A program made the translations under genes and the position numbers. Under the pieces are notes generated by a model. It was given only the letters and a program-made list of their open reading frames with translations, made no database searches and had not been told where the DNA came from. Below, piece after piece: positions 40,043 to 49,862 of a stretch of DNA of 62,117 nucleotides. This DNA is from an uncultured Lachnospiraceae bacterium (GTDB lineage Bacteria > Bacillota > Clostridia > Lachnospirales > Lachnospiraceae): positions 1-62,117 of the forward strand of contig CABUAW010000007.1 of NCBI GenBank assembly GCA_902489645.1. The letters run 5' to 3'. Position 1 is the stretch's first letter; each line of letters begins with the position of its first letter.

Positions 40043-42307
40043 TTATTTTTTCCGTTTCTTTGCAGGAGCCAATGGCGTACATTTAAAAATGCTGATTCCC
40101 AATGGCGGTACGATAATCTTTATCGAATCATCCCGGCCGTCGCACTCTTCGGCCTTCGACTGTTTTAATCTTGGATTTACATTACCTTCGCCGCCGAATT
40201 TTACCGCATCACTATTGAAAACCTCTTTGAATTTTCCGCGGAACGGTACGCCGATTTTGTAATCCTTACGTACAACCGGAGTAAAATTACAAACAATCAG
40301 CAATGTCTCATCCTTTTTCGACGTATTTCGTGTAAATACGACAATGCTTTCATCGGCTGAAATATTATTAATCCATTCAAAGCCTTCCGGTTCATCGTCC
40401 ATCGCATACAATGCCGGATAATCTTTGTAAAAATGAATCAATTCCCGCATATAATCCTGCATCTTCTTATGCATTTCATGCTCCAGCATGAACCATTCCA
40501 GACTCTTTCCCTCGTTAAACTCAGTGAATTGGGCAAAATCCTGACCCATAAACAGAAGTTTCTTCCCCGGATGGCACATCATAAAGCCGTAAGCCACCCG
40601 AAGATTTGCAAACTTGTCCTTATATTCGCCCGGCATTTTTCCAATCATAGAAGCCTTTCCGTGAACGACCTCATCATGGGACAATACAAGCATAAATTTT
40701 TCACTGTAAGCATAAATCATACTGAACAAAAGCTGGCCATATGCGCCCTTTCGAAACAATGGGTCCAGCGCCATATAGCCAAGGAAATCATTCATCCAGC
40801 CCATATTCCATTTCATATCGAAACCGAGACTGTCGGCTTCCACCGCGCCGGTCACCTTCGGCCAGGCCGTCGATTCCTCCGCAATCATCTGGACCTCCGG
40901 ATTCCGTTTTTTCATCATCGAATTCAAATGCTTCAAAAACTCAATGGCTTCCAGATGTTCCTTCCCGCCATACATATTGGCCACCCATTCGCCGTCATTT
41001 CGTCCATAATCCAGATAAAGCATGGAAGCCACCGCATCCATACGAAGACCATCCACGTGATATTGTTCCACCCAGTACATGGCATTGGCAATAAGGAAGT
41101 TGCTGACCTCTTTGCGGCCATAATCAAAAATCAGGGTCCCCCAATGCGGATGTTCGCCGCGCCTCGGGTCCGGATGTTCATAAAGCGGGCCGCCGTCAAA
41201 TCGGGCCAGGCCGTTCAAATCCCTCGGAAAATGCGCCGGCACCCAGTCCAGAATGACGCCTATATTATGCTGATGAAGATAATCCACAAAATACATAAAA
41301 TCTTCCGGCGTGCCATATCTGGATGTTGGCGCATAATACCCTGTCACCTGATAGCCCCAGGATTCATCCAACGGATGTTCCATGACCGGCATAAGCTCCA
41401 CATGGGTATATCCCATATCCGTCACATAATCGGTCACCTTTTCGGCCAACTCCCGATAATTATAAAAACCGGCCGGCTCAACAACTGTTTCATTACCGTC
41501 CGCATCCGTTTCAACCACAGCATCCGGTCGCATAAAGCCCGCTAAGTGAAGTTCATAAACAAACTCCGGCGTCTCTTTTTTAGCCAGTTTTTTCCTCTGA
41601 GATATCCATGCTGAATCCTGCCATTTATGACATTTTTCGATATTATAAACAACCGACGCATTTTCCGGCCGCATCTGCATCAATGTTCCGTATGGGTCCG
41701 ATTTTAAAACGACGGTATCGCCCTTTACCTTAATCTCATATTTATAAATTTCGCCCTCTTTCAGACCCGGAATAAACAATTCATGAATATCCCCGTCCCG
41801 GCGCTGCATCGGATGGCGGCGTCCGTCCCACTGGTTAAAATCTCCAACAACACTGACACGGATAGCCTTCGGCGCCCAAACAGCAAATCTAACGCCCTTG
41901 ACTCCGTGAACGGACATCGGATGCGCTCCAAGGACCTTATAGATTTCGTAATGGATTCCGGCCTGAAATTTCTTTATATCCTCAATCTGAATTGTGGCAG
42001 GAAACGCATAGGCATCCCGGCATTTCACCGTATGTCCGTCCTCGTAAGTCACACGATAATGATAACCGGGTATCGTCTCCTCCGGAAGAAGAATGGCAAA
42101 ATAATCCGCATCCACTTCCCGCATTTCTGCAGCTTCCTTCCCTTTTACAAGAATTTCACACTTCGCTGCCCCCGGAAAATATGCCTGCACAAGAACGCCC
42201 TCATCTACCTTATGCGGCCCTAAAATCTGCTTTGGACGGTCATGCTCCGAATAAATAATCGCCTCTATTTCCGGCCATTGCATGTACCCCAATAATTTAT
42301 CCTCCAT
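40043..42307 (-). CDS. glgB: 1,4-alpha-glucan branching enzyme
   Basis: Forms alpha-1,6 branches in glycogen (GH13). Within 754 residues the order is an N-terminal CBM48-like module of about 105 residues, a second CBM48 (about 115-215, with GVRFAVWAPKA and VGDFNQWDGR), the catalytic barrel and a C-terminal beta domain. Conserved GH13 regions are DWVPAHFP, GLRMDAVASML (nucleophile Asp), AEESTAWP (acid Glu) and LSHDEVVHGK. The basic tail PAKKRKK is unusual but short. No other glg gene is near; glgC, glgD and glgA must lie elsewhere. Confidence 0.95.
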   Translation of the reverse strand: MEDKLLGYMQWPEIEAIIYSEHDRPKQILGPHKVDEGVLVQAYFPGAAKCEILVKGKEAAEMREVDADYFAILLPEETIPGYHYRVTYEDGHTVKCRDAYAFPATIQIEDIKKFQAGIHYEIYKVLGAHPMSVHGVKGVRFAVWAPKAIRVSVVGDFNQWDGRRHPMQRRDGDIHELFIPGLKEGEIYKYEIKVKGDTVVLKSDPYGTLMQMRPENASVVYNIEKCHKWQDSAWISQRKKLAKKETPEFVYELHLAGFMRPDAVVETDADGNETVVEPAGFYNYRELAEKVTDYVTDMGYTHVELMPVMEHPLDESWGYQVTGYYAPTSRYGTPEDFMYFVDYLHQHNIGVILDWVPAHFPRDLNGLARFDGGPLYEHPDPRRGEHPHWGTLIFDYGRKEVSNFLIANAMYWVEQYHVDGLRMDAVASMLYLDYGRNDGEWVANMYGGKEHLEAIEFLKHLNSMMKKRNPEVQMIAEESTAWPKVTGAVEADSLGFDMKWNMGWMNDFLGYMALDPLFRKGAYGQLLFSMIYAYSEKFMLVLSHDEVVHGKASMIGKMPGEYKDKFANLRVAYGFMMCHPGKKLLFMGQDFAQFTEFNEGKSLEWFMLEHEMHKKMQDYMRELIHFYKDYPALYAMDDEPEGFEWINNISADESIVVFTRNTSKKDETLLIVCNFTPVVRKDYKIGVPFRGKFKEVFNSDAVKFGGEGNVNPRLKQSKAEECDGRDDSIKIIVPPLGISIFKCTPLAPAKKRKK

Positions 42308-42386
42308 AACAAACCCTCCTTTTTATAAAATCCGCAGCTCCTTTATTTCTTCCCATTACATTATAGCTATAGTATACCATATAAAA

Positions 42387-42422
42387 ATACCTCTGAAAAG
42401 TATTCTCCTTTCAGAGGTATTT
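42387..42422 (-). terminator. Terminator of the leu-ilv-ser operon (after serA)
   Basis: AATACCTCTGAAA pairs with TTTCAGAGGTATT and is followed on the minus strand by TTTTTAT. It also insulates glgB. Confidence 0.88.
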
Positions 42423-42444
42423 CACACATTTTATTTTGATTGTT

Positions 42445-43596
42445 TTATTTAATCACGCGAACCTTTACAACGCCATCCAGAGCGTTCAAAGCCTGAACGG
42501 CTTCATCGGCAACAGCGGCTTTTGTATCCGCCAAAATATACATCCAGTCGCCCTTTGTACCGCTGACAGTCTTTTCGATTTCACCGATGATACCGGAAAG
42601 CTTTTCGTCAACGCCCGCGGATGCCTTGCAGCATACGGAAATACGCCCAGCCGCTGTGCATGCGCCAAGGTCTGCGGCCGGATAATTTACGGAGTTTTTA
42701 ATATTACCGTTTTCAATAAAATCACGGACTTCCTTCGCAGCCATAACCGCACAGTTATCCTCAGACTCTTCGGTGGAAGCTCCAAGATGAGGCATTGCAA
42801 TAACGCCGTCCATATTCGCTGTTTTCGCATTCGGGAAGTCTGTTACATATTTTGCAACTTTTCCGGCTTTGATGGCTTCTTCCATAGCATCATCATCCAC
42901 AAGAACGTCTCTTGCATAGTTTAAAACGATAACGCCGTCTTTCATCTGCTCGAAAGCAGCTTTTCCAACCATCTTCTTTGTAGAATCCATAGCCGGTACA
43001 TGAATCGTAATGAAATCGCTGTTTTTATAAATTTCATTAATATCATCTGTCGTTGCAACAGTTCCGGAAAGCTTTGCTTTCATCGCATCATTCAAAAACG
43101 GGTCATATCCGGTAACAGTCATTCCAAGGGCATCACAGGCATTGGCAACCATCGCACCGATAGCGCCCAGACCGATAACGCCGATTTTCTTGCCGAGAAT
43201 CTCTGTTCCGGCAAAAGCTTTTTTCGCTTTTTCCATCGTTTTGGAAATATTTGCATCGCCTTTATTTTCCGTAACCCAGTTGGCGCCGGCAACCACATTA
43301 CGTGTTGCCATGAAAAGTCCGGCAAGAACCAGTTCCTTAACGCCGTTGGCATTGGCTCCCGGAGTATTGAAAACAACAATCCCCTTTTCAGCACATTTAT
43401 CCAATGGGATGTTATTGACACCGGCTCCGGCTCTGGCCACTGTTAAAAGGCCTTCCGGCAAATCCATATCATGCATGGCCGCACTCCGCACCATAGCTAC
43501 CTGAGCATCCGCAAAATTTTCAGTTTTTTCGTAAGCATCGGTAAAAATATCCATTCCGATAGCGGCAATTGGATTTAAGCAATTAATTTTATACAT
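42445..43596 (-). CDS. serA: D-3-phosphoglycerate dehydrogenase
   Basis: First step of serine synthesis: 3-phosphoglycerate to 3-phosphohydroxypyruvate with NAD. From the ATG at 43596 (MYKINCLNPIA), behind AGAGGTG, it has 383 residues. The Rossmann motif GLGAIGAMVANACDALG (about 143-160), the catalytic Arg in NYARDVL, and HLGASTEESEDNC (with the catalytic His) are present. The C-terminal about 75 residues look like an ACT domain (WMYILADTKAAVADEAVQAL), allowing serine feedback. It is the last gene of the operon, 12 nt after serC; serB is not in the window. Confidence 0.95.
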   Translation of the reverse strand: MYKINCLNPIAAIGMDIFTDAYEKTENFADAQVAMVRSAAMHDMDLPEGLLTVARAGAGVNNIPLDKCAEKGIVVFNTPGANANGVKELVLAGLFMATRNVVAGANWVTENKGDANISKTMEKAKKAFAGTEILGKKIGVIGLGAIGAMVANACDALGMTVTGYDPFLNDAMKAKLSGTVATTDDINEIYKNSDFITIHVPAMDSTKKMVGKAAFEQMKDGVIVLNYARDVLVDDDAMEEAIKAGKVAKYVTDFPNAKTANMDGVIAMPHLGASTEESEDNCAVMAAKEVRDFIENGNIKNSVNYPAADLGACTAAGRISVCCKASAGVDEKLSGIIGEIEKTVSGTKGDWMYILADTKAAVADEAVQALNALDGVVKVRVIK

Positions 43597-43608
43597 TTTG
43601 AACACCTC

Positions 43609-44691
43609 TTATTTATTCTCAGCAGCAAATTTCTTCATGAATTCAACGAGAGCCTCAACGCCTTCATATGGCATGGCATTGTAAATGCTTGCCCGCATAC
43701 CGCCAACAGTACGGTGGCCTTTCAGATTTTCAAATCCGGCTTTCTTTGATTCGGCAACAAATTTATCTTCCAGCTCTTTATCGCCGATAACAAACGGAAT
43801 ATTCATCATGGAACGGTCCTCTTTCACAACTGTTCCTTTATAGAAATCCTGGGAATCCAGATAATCATAGAAAAGCTTTGCTTTCTTTTCATTTTTCTCT
43901 TTCATTGCTTCCAGGCCGCCGTTTTTCAAAAGCCATTTGAATACTTTACCGCAGATGTAAATACCATATGCCGGCGGTGTATTATAAAGAGAATTATTAT
44001 CCGAATGGATTTTATATCTCAGCATATTTGGCGTTCCCGGAAGAATATCTTCCGTAATTAAATCTTTCCGGATAATACAGATAACCACGCCGGCCGGTCC
44101 TACATTCTTCTGGGCGCCTGCGTAAATCATACCGTATTTAGACACATCCACTGGTTCGGATAAGAAGCAGGAGGACTGGTCAGAAATCAGAATCTTGCCC
44201 TTTGTATTCGGAAGTGTTTTATATTTGGTTCCATAAATTGTGTTGTTTTCACAGATATACACATAATCCATGTCATCTGTAATCGGTAAATCGGAACAAT
44301 CCGGGATATAAGAGAATGTCTTATCTTTGGAGGATGCCAATTCTACAGCTTCGCCAAAAATGGCTGCTTCTTTCCATGCCTTTGTTGCCCACTGTCCGGT
44401 AATTATATAACCGGCTTTGCGGTTTTTCATAAAGTTCATCGGAACCATAGCAAACTGTGTGTTTGCTCCGCCCTGGAGGAAAAGTACCTCATAATTATCA
44501 GGAATGTTCATCAATGTTCTCAAATCAGCCTCTGCCTCATTAATAATTGTTTCAAAAGCCTTGGAACGATGACTCATTTCCATAACGCTCATACCTGTTC
44601 CCTTGTAGTCCAACATTTCATCTGCTGCTTCCTGCAAAACTTCCACTGGTAAAACAGCCGGTCCTGCTGAAAAATTCCATACTCTGCTCAT
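43609..44691 (-). CDS. serC: Phosphoserine aminotransferase
   Basis: PLP enzyme that converts phosphohydroxypyruvate and glutamate to phosphoserine. The 360 residues begin with WNFSAGPAVLPVEVL, and the PLP-lysine motif is YAGAQKNVGPAGV (about 190-203). SSCFLSEP and the closing GGMRASIYNAMPYEGVEAL fit SerC. It lies between ilvB (31 nt) and serA (12 nt), so serine synthesis is tied to the branched-chain operon. Confidence 0.96.
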   Translation of the reverse strand: MSRVWNFSAGPAVLPVEVLQEAADEMLDYKGTGMSVMEMSHRSKAFETIINEAEADLRTLMNIPDNYEVLFLQGGANTQFAMVPMNFMKNRKAGYIITGQWATKAWKEAAIFGEAVELASSKDKTFSYIPDCSDLPITDDMDYVYICENNTIYGTKYKTLPNTKGKILISDQSSCFLSEPVDVSKYGMIYAGAQKNVGPAGVVICIIRKDLITEDILPGTPNMLRYKIHSDNNSLYNTPPAYGIYICGKVFKWLLKNGGLEAMKEKNEKKAKLFYDYLDSQDFYKGTVVKEDRSMMNIPFVIGDKELEDKFVAESKKAGFENLKGHRTVGGMRASIYNAMPYEGVEALVEFMKKFAAENK

Positions 44692-44722
44692 TTCTCTTAT
44701 CTCCTTTTCTTTTAATAATACA

Positions 44723-46402
44723 TTACTTTCTTATCATATCCTCTTCCGAAAATGCTTCAGAAATTGAAGCTCCCGGAGCTACCATCGGCCATACCTTGTC
44801 ATCACAGTCGATAAAACAGTTAATGACAACCGGGCCATTGGCTGACAAGGCTTCCTTCAACGCCTCGGTCAGCTCTTCTTTATTTGTGACATTCATGCCA
44901 CGGCAGCCACAGGCTTCCGCAATCTTCGCATAGTCAAAATCACCATTTAAAATGGTGCTGGAATATCGTCTTTCATAGAACAGTGTCTGCCACTGTCGTA
45001 CCATTCCCAATACACTGTTGTTAAAAATCACTTCAATAATCGGAATATTATATTTCGAAGCGGTAAGTAATTCATTAAAATTCATTCGGAAACAACCGTC
45101 ACCGGCAATATTAATGACCGTTTTTTCCGGACAGGCCACTTTGACGCCAATACTTGCGCCGAGACCATACCCCATTGTCCCAAGGCCGCCCGAAGAAATG
45201 AATTTTCTAGGTGCATCATATTTATAGAACTGAGCGGCCCACATCTGATGCTGACCGACTTCCGTACAAATCACTGCATCCCCATGGGTCATCTCATAGA
45301 TTGTCTCCACAATCTGAGGCCCGGTCAAACGGTCTTTCGGATATGTCAGCGGATACCGTGTTTTTAATTCATTAATATACTGCATCCACTCTCCATGTTC
45401 CATCTGATTTAACTGGGCACTTAACTTTCTTAAAACCAATTTTGCATCGCCTGCAATGCAATGGTTCACCACAATATTTTTATTGATTTCCGAAGCATCC
45501 ACATCAATCTGAAGAATCTGCGCCTTACTTCCAAAGGTTTTCGGATTTCCAATGACACGGTCAGAAAATCTGGAACCTACGACAATAATCAAATCGCTCT
45601 GATTAATTCCATAATTCGCCGCTTTTGTACCGTGCATTCCGAGCATTCCCACATAAGCGTCATCCTTTCCGTTGAAGGCTCCCTTCCCCATCAGAGAGTC
45701 TGCCACCGGAGCGTCAATTTTCTTCACAAACCGACGCAGTTCTTCCGATGCATTGGCCAGCGTAACACCGCCGCCAACAAATACAAACGGACGTTTGGAA
45801 TGGGCAATCATTGTCACAGCCTTTTCCACATCGATTTCATCGATTAAGGAAGCATCCGGGCAAATCGGTTCCGGCTTTTTATATACATATTCCGTCTTTG
45901 CCGCTGTGACGTTCTTCGTAATATCAATAACAACAGGCCCCGGACGGCCGCTCTGGGCTATCCGGAAAGCCCGGCGGATAACATCCGCCAGCTTCGTAAC
46001 ATCTTTTACTATAAAATTATATTTCGTTACCGGCATTGTTACCCCTAAAATATCTACCTCCTGAAAACTGTCTTTTCCAAGAAGATTCAATCCGACATTG
46101 CAGGTAATCATAACCACCGGAATCGAATCCATATAGGCCGTTGCAATTCCCGTTACCATATTCGTGGCTCCCGGACCGGAAGTGGCAAAACAGACGCCGA
46201 CCCTGCCGGTCGCTCTGGCGTAACCGTCTGCCGCATGGGAAGCTCCCTGTTCATGGGATGTCAAATAATGGGTAATCTCATCTCTATGTTTATACAATTC
46301 ATCGTATACATTTAAAATGGCACCGCCAGGATATCCGAAAACCGTGTCCACACCCTGCTCTTTCAGACATTCAATCACAATTTGTGCGCCTGTCAATTCC
46401 AT
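44723..46402 (-). CDS. ilvB: Acetolactate synthase large (catalytic) subunit
   Basis: TPP enzyme that condenses two pyruvates (or pyruvate and 2-oxobutyrate) in valine, leucine and isoleucine synthesis. At 559 residues it has the normal size. It shows GYPGGAILNVYDEL (about 24-37), the catalytic Glu in TSHEQGASHAADGYAR, FVGGGVTLANA in the central FAD-binding domain and the TPP/Mg motif GDGCFRMNFNEL (about 438-450). No regulatory subunit ilvN/ilvH gene follows; the next gene is serC. Feedback control may therefore rely on a distant subunit. Confidence 0.95.
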   Translation of the reverse strand: MELTGAQIVIECLKEQGVDTVFGYPGGAILNVYDELYKHRDEITHYLTSHEQGASHAADGYARATGRVGVCFATSGPGATNMVTGIATAYMDSIPVVMITCNVGLNLLGKDSFQEVDILGVTMPVTKYNFIVKDVTKLADVIRRAFRIAQSGRPGPVVIDITKNVTAAKTEYVYKKPEPICPDASLIDEIDVEKAVTMIAHSKRPFVFVGGGVTLANASEELRRFVKKIDAPVADSLMGKGAFNGKDDAYVGMLGMHGTKAANYGINQSDLIIVVGSRFSDRVIGNPKTFGSKAQILQIDVDASEINKNIVVNHCIAGDAKLVLRKLSAQLNQMEHGEWMQYINELKTRYPLTYPKDRLTGPQIVETIYEMTHGDAVICTEVGQHQMWAAQFYKYDAPRKFISSGGLGTMGYGLGASIGVKVACPEKTVINIAGDGCFRMNFNELLTASKYNIPIIEVIFNNSVLGMVRQWQTLFYERRYSSTILNGDFDYAKIAEACGCRGMNVTNKEELTEALKEALSANGPVVINCFIDCDDKVWPMVAPGASISEAFSEEDMIRK

Positions 46403-46416
46403 ACAATTACCTCTTT

Positions 46417-48090
46417 CTATTTCGCTTTCGGTATTTCAAGAATTGCTCCTCTGTTACCGGAGGTTACCATTGAAGCATATCTTGCCAAGTATCCACTGGT
46501 TACTTTAGGTTCCCGCGGCTGCCATTTTGCCCGACGGGCTTCAAGCTCTTCATCGCTGACATCCACGTTAATTGTATTTGCAGGAATATCAATCTTAATG
46601 ATATCTCCTTCTTCAATAAGTGCAATCGGTCCGCCGACGGCCGCTTCCGGCGACACATGACCGATAGAAGCGCCTCTGGAAGCACCGGAGAATCGTCCGT
46701 CGGTAATTAAGGCCACGCTGGCTCCAAGTCCCATACCGGCAATGGCTGATGTCGGGTTAAGCATTTCGCGCATACCCGGACCGCCCTTCGGCCCTTCATA
46801 ACGGATAACAACAACATCCCCCGCAACAATCTGTCCGCCTTTAATGGCAGCAATCGCATCTTCCTCACAGTCAAATACGCGGGCCGGTCCTTCATGAACC
46901 ATCATTTCAGGAACAACGGCGGAACGTTTAACAACACAGGAATCCGGCGCGATATTTCCTTTCAATACGGCTATACCGCCGGTTGGACTGTATGGATTGT
47001 CAATCGGCCGGATAACCTCCGGATTCCGGTTGATACAGCCTTCAATATTTTCTCCGACAGTCTTTCCTGTCACTGTCATCAAATCTGTATATATCAGACC
47101 CTTTTTATTTAATTCATTCATCACTGCATAAACGCCGCCGGCCTCATTCAAATCTTCCATATACGTATAACCAGCCGGAGCCAGATGGCACAGGTTCGGT
47201 GTTTTTGCACTGATTTCATTGGCAATATCCACATTCAGTTCCACGCCGGCTTCATGGGCAATCGCCGGAAGGTGAAGCATACTGTTTGTGGAGCATCCGA
47301 GAGCCATATCCACAGTCAGCGCATTCATAAATGCTTTTTCTGTCATAATATCTCTCGGGCGGATATTTTTTTCAAGCATTTCCATAACCTTCATACCTGC
47401 ATGCTTTGCAAGACGGAGGCGTTCCGAATAAACAGCCGGGATGGTTCCGTTTCCCTGAAGGCCCATACCTAAGACTTCGGTCAGGCAGTTCATGGAATTT
47501 GCCGTATACATGCCGGAACAGGAACCGCAGGTCGGGCAAACCTTATTGACAAATTCATCCACCTGTTCTTCCGTCATCGTTCCTGCCGCATAGGAACCAA
47601 CAGCCTCAAACATACTGGAAAGGCTTCGTTTTTCACCGCTGACACGGCCGGCTAACATCGGGCCGCCGCTGACAAATACCGTCGGGATATTCAGGCGGGC
47701 CGCCGCCATCAAAAGTCCCGGAACGTTCTTATCACAGTTCGGCACCATGACAAGGGCATCGAACTGATGTGCCGTAGCCATGCACTCGGTAGAATCCGCA
47801 ATCAAATCTCTTGTCACAAGAGAATATTTCATACCGATATGTCCCATAGCGATACCGTCACATACAGCAATGGCAGGGAATACAATTGGCGTGCCGCCAG
47901 CCATGGCAACACCCATTTTTACGGCATCGACAATTTTGTCAATGTTCATATGCCCCGGCACAATTTCATTATAAGAGCTGACAATGCCAACCAGAGGTCT
48001 TGAAAGCTCTTCTTTTGTCATTCCCAGTGCATTAAATAATGAACGCTGAGGCGCGGACTGCATTCCCTTCGTTACAACATCACTTTTCAT
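46417..48090 (-). CDS. ilvD: Dihydroxy-acid dehydratase
   Basis: Dehydrates 2,3-dihydroxy acids to 2-oxo acids in branched-chain synthesis, using an Fe-S cluster. About 557 residues from the ATG at 48090 (MKSDVVTKG). Cluster-binding cysteines are seen in PNCDKNVPG and CPTCGSCSGMYTANSMNCL; GRFSGASRGASIGHVSPEAA marks the active site near residue 470. It is preceded by its own promoter and an inverted repeat, so ilvD-ilvB-serC-serA can be read separately from leuCDB. Confidence 0.95.
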   Translation of the reverse strand: MKSDVVTKGMQSAPQRSLFNALGMTKEELSRPLVGIVSSYNEIVPGHMNIDKIVDAVKMGVAMAGGTPIVFPAIAVCDGIAMGHIGMKYSLVTRDLIADSTECMATAHQFDALVMVPNCDKNVPGLLMAAARLNIPTVFVSGGPMLAGRVSGEKRSLSSMFEAVGSYAAGTMTEEQVDEFVNKVCPTCGSCSGMYTANSMNCLTEVLGMGLQGNGTIPAVYSERLRLAKHAGMKVMEMLEKNIRPRDIMTEKAFMNALTVDMALGCSTNSMLHLPAIAHEAGVELNVDIANEISAKTPNLCHLAPAGYTYMEDLNEAGGVYAVMNELNKKGLIYTDLMTVTGKTVGENIEGCINRNPEVIRPIDNPYSPTGGIAVLKGNIAPDSCVVKRSAVVPEMMVHEGPARVFDCEEDAIAAIKGGQIVAGDVVVIRYEGPKGGPGMREMLNPTSAIAGMGLGASVALITDGRFSGASRGASIGHVSPEAAVGGPIALIEEGDIIKIDIPANTINVDVSDEELEARRAKWQPREPKVTSGYLARYASMVTSGNRGAILEIPKAK

Positions 48091-48125
48091 TATCATTTTC
48101 CTTTCTTAAAGTGTTAAAGTGTCAC

Positions 48126-48141
48126 GAACAATGTATTGTTC
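48126..48141. promoter_or_regulatory. Palindrome over the ilvD transcription start
   Basis: GAACAAT-GT-ATTGTTC: a perfect 7-bp inverted repeat with 2-nt spacer, immediately downstream of the -10 box at 48144-48149. This is an operator-like position. A tandem TTAAAGTG repeat lies next to it (48106-48121). Confidence 0.5.
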
Positions 48142-48143
48142 AC

Positions 48144-48171
48144 AGTATACCACATATTTTTTTAAATGCAA
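48144..48171 (-). promoter_or_regulatory. Internal promoter for ilvD-ilvB-serC-serA
   Basis: TTGCAT, 16 nt, TATACT on the minus strand, with TGG before the -10, in the 136-nt leuB-ilvD gap. Confidence 0.55.
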
Positions 48172-48194
48172 TGCTTTTGTACTATTTGATACTT

Positions 48195-48215
48195 TTTAAT
48201 ACATTTTGTATTAAA
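48195..48215. repeat. Perfect AT-rich inverted repeat after leuB
   Basis: TTTAATACA and its exact reverse complement, 3 nt apart, begin about 11 nt after the leuB stop. With no U tract it is a poor terminator, and could instead be a protein-binding site upstream of the ilvD promoter. Confidence 0.45.
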
Positions 48216-48226
48216 TTGGAAATTGT

Positions 48227-49309
48227 TTACAGCCTTTCTGCAATCGCATCGCCCATCTCCTTACATCCGACAAGTCGGCATCCGTCGGACATAATATCCA
48301 CAGTACGGTAACCGTCTTCCAGTACCTTCTGTACGGCCGCTTCAATAGCATCGGCCTCCGCATCCAGATTCAGAGAATAACGGAGCAGCATCGCTGCGGA
48401 AAGAATCGTGGCAATTGGATTCGCCTTGTTCTGTCCGGCAATATCCGGCGCGGAACCATGGCTTGGCTCATAAAGTCCAAGACTGGTCGCACTTAAACTT
48501 GCGGAAGATAACATTCCGATAGAGCCGGTTACCTCACTGGCTTCATCCGAAAGAATATCTCCAAACATATTTTCAGTCAGTATAACGTCAAACTGACCCG
48601 GATTTTTTACAAGCTGCATTGCGCAGTTATCAACCAGCATATGGGAATAGGTAACTTCCGGATAGTCCTTCGCAACCTCCTCCACAACCTTACGCCACAG
48701 ACGGGAAGAATCCAATACATTTGCTTTATCTACGCTGACTACATTTTTACGGCGCTTCATTGCCGTCTCAAAACCTTTAATGGCGATACGACGGATTTCA
48801 TTTTCATCGTAGGTCAACGAATCATAAGCCTTCAAAACGCCGTTCTCCTCTACGGTTTTTCTTTCCCCAAAGTAAAGACCGCCCGTCAGTTCACGCATGA
48901 TAACCATATCAAATCCGTCTCCGATGATTTCATCTTTTAACGGGCAGGCGTCTTTAAGCTCTTTGTAAAGATAGGCCGGACGGATATTGGCAAACAGTCC
49001 GAGAGACTTGCGCAGTTTTAAAAGTCCGGCTTCCGGTCTCAAAGACGGCTCCAGCTTATACCATGCAGATGTGGTCGTATCTCCGCCGATGGAACCTAAC
49101 AGTACCGCATCGCTGGCTTTGCATGTTTCGATAGCTTCATCGGTCAGCGGAACACCTGTGGCATCAATAGAACAGCCGCCCATAAGAACCTGGGTATAGT
49201 TGAATGAATGACCGAATTTTTCTGCCGCCTTATCCATAACCTTCATAGCTTCTGTGACAATTTCAGGGCCGATACCGTCGCCCTTAATGACTGCAATATT
49301 AAAATTCAT
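48227..49309 (-). CDS. leuB: 3-isopropylmalate dehydrogenase
   Basis: Oxidative decarboxylation of 3-isopropylmalate with NAD, third step of leucine synthesis. The 360 residues start FNIAVIKGDGIGPEIVTEAM. RELTGGLYFGE (substrate loop), the signature around NMFGDILSDEASEVTGSIGM (metal-binding Asp residues) and EPSHGSAPDIAGQNKANP are all intact. 39 nt after leuD. Confidence 0.96.
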   Translation of the reverse strand: MNFNIAVIKGDGIGPEIVTEAMKVMDKAAEKFGHSFNYTQVLMGGCSIDATGVPLTDEAIETCKASDAVLLGSIGGDTTTSAWYKLEPSLRPEAGLLKLRKSLGLFANIRPAYLYKELKDACPLKDEIIGDGFDMVIMRELTGGLYFGERKTVEENGVLKAYDSLTYDENEIRRIAIKGFETAMKRRKNVVSVDKANVLDSSRLWRKVVEEVAKDYPEVTYSHMLVDNCAMQLVKNPGQFDVILTENMFGDILSDEASEVTGSIGMLSSASLSATSLGLYEPSHGSAPDIAGQNKANPIATILSAAMLLRYSLNLDAEADAIEAAVQKVLEDGYRTVDIMSDGCRLVGCKEMGDAIAERL

Positions 49310-49348
49310 TTTCCTCTTCCTTTCGTTATTGACTAAGATACCACGGAA

Positions 49349-49846
49349 TTAGTCGTTTTTCAACGACTGATTCATGTAATTGATTAAACCGCCGGCAGCA
49401 ATTAATTCCTGCATAAATGGAGGGAATGCCTCGCCTTTATAAGATTCATTTTTTGTACGGTTATAAATCATACCATTATCAAAATCAATCTCCACCTGGT
49501 CTCCGGCTTCAATCTTTTCTGCCGCCTCTTTACATTCGATAATCGGAAGGCCGATATTGATGGCATTGCGGTAAAAAATCCGTGCAAAGGTCTCCGCAAT
49601 AACACAGCTAATGCCGGAAGCCTTAATAGCAATCGGCGCATGCTCACGGGAAGAGCCACAGCCAAAATTCTTGCGGGCTACCATAATATCTCCCTCTTTT
49701 ACTTTTTTAACAAATTCCGTATCGATATCTTCCATACAATGGGCCGCCAATCCCTTCGGGTCGGTCGTTGCCAAATGTCTGGCCGGAATAATAACGTCTG
49801 TATCTACATTGTCACCATATTTAAAAACTGAACCAAATGCTTTCAT
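49349..49846 (-). CDS. leuD: 3-isopropylmalate dehydratase small subunit
   Basis: The swivelling domain that completes isopropylmalate isomerase with LeuC. The 165 residues are of the short HACN/archaeal-like type. FKYGDNVDTDVIIPARHL and the signature GCGSSREHAPIAIKASG (about 57-73) are typical. 16 nt after leuC. Confidence 0.95.
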   Translation of the reverse strand: MKAFGSVFKYGDNVDTDVIIPARHLATTDPKGLAAHCMEDIDTEFVKKVKEGDIMVARKNFGCGSSREHAPIAIKASGISCVIAETFARIFYRNAINIGLPIIECKEAAEKIEAGDQVEIDFDNGMIYNRTKNESYKGEAFPPFMQELIAAGGLINYMNQSLKND

Positions 49847-49862
49847 TATTCAAAGTACCTCC

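Noticed and set aside
40433..41545. 370-codon plus-strand ORF opposite glgB
   Set aside because: A long antisense shadow; its His/Ile-rich composition is not protein-like and glgB has all catalytic motifs.
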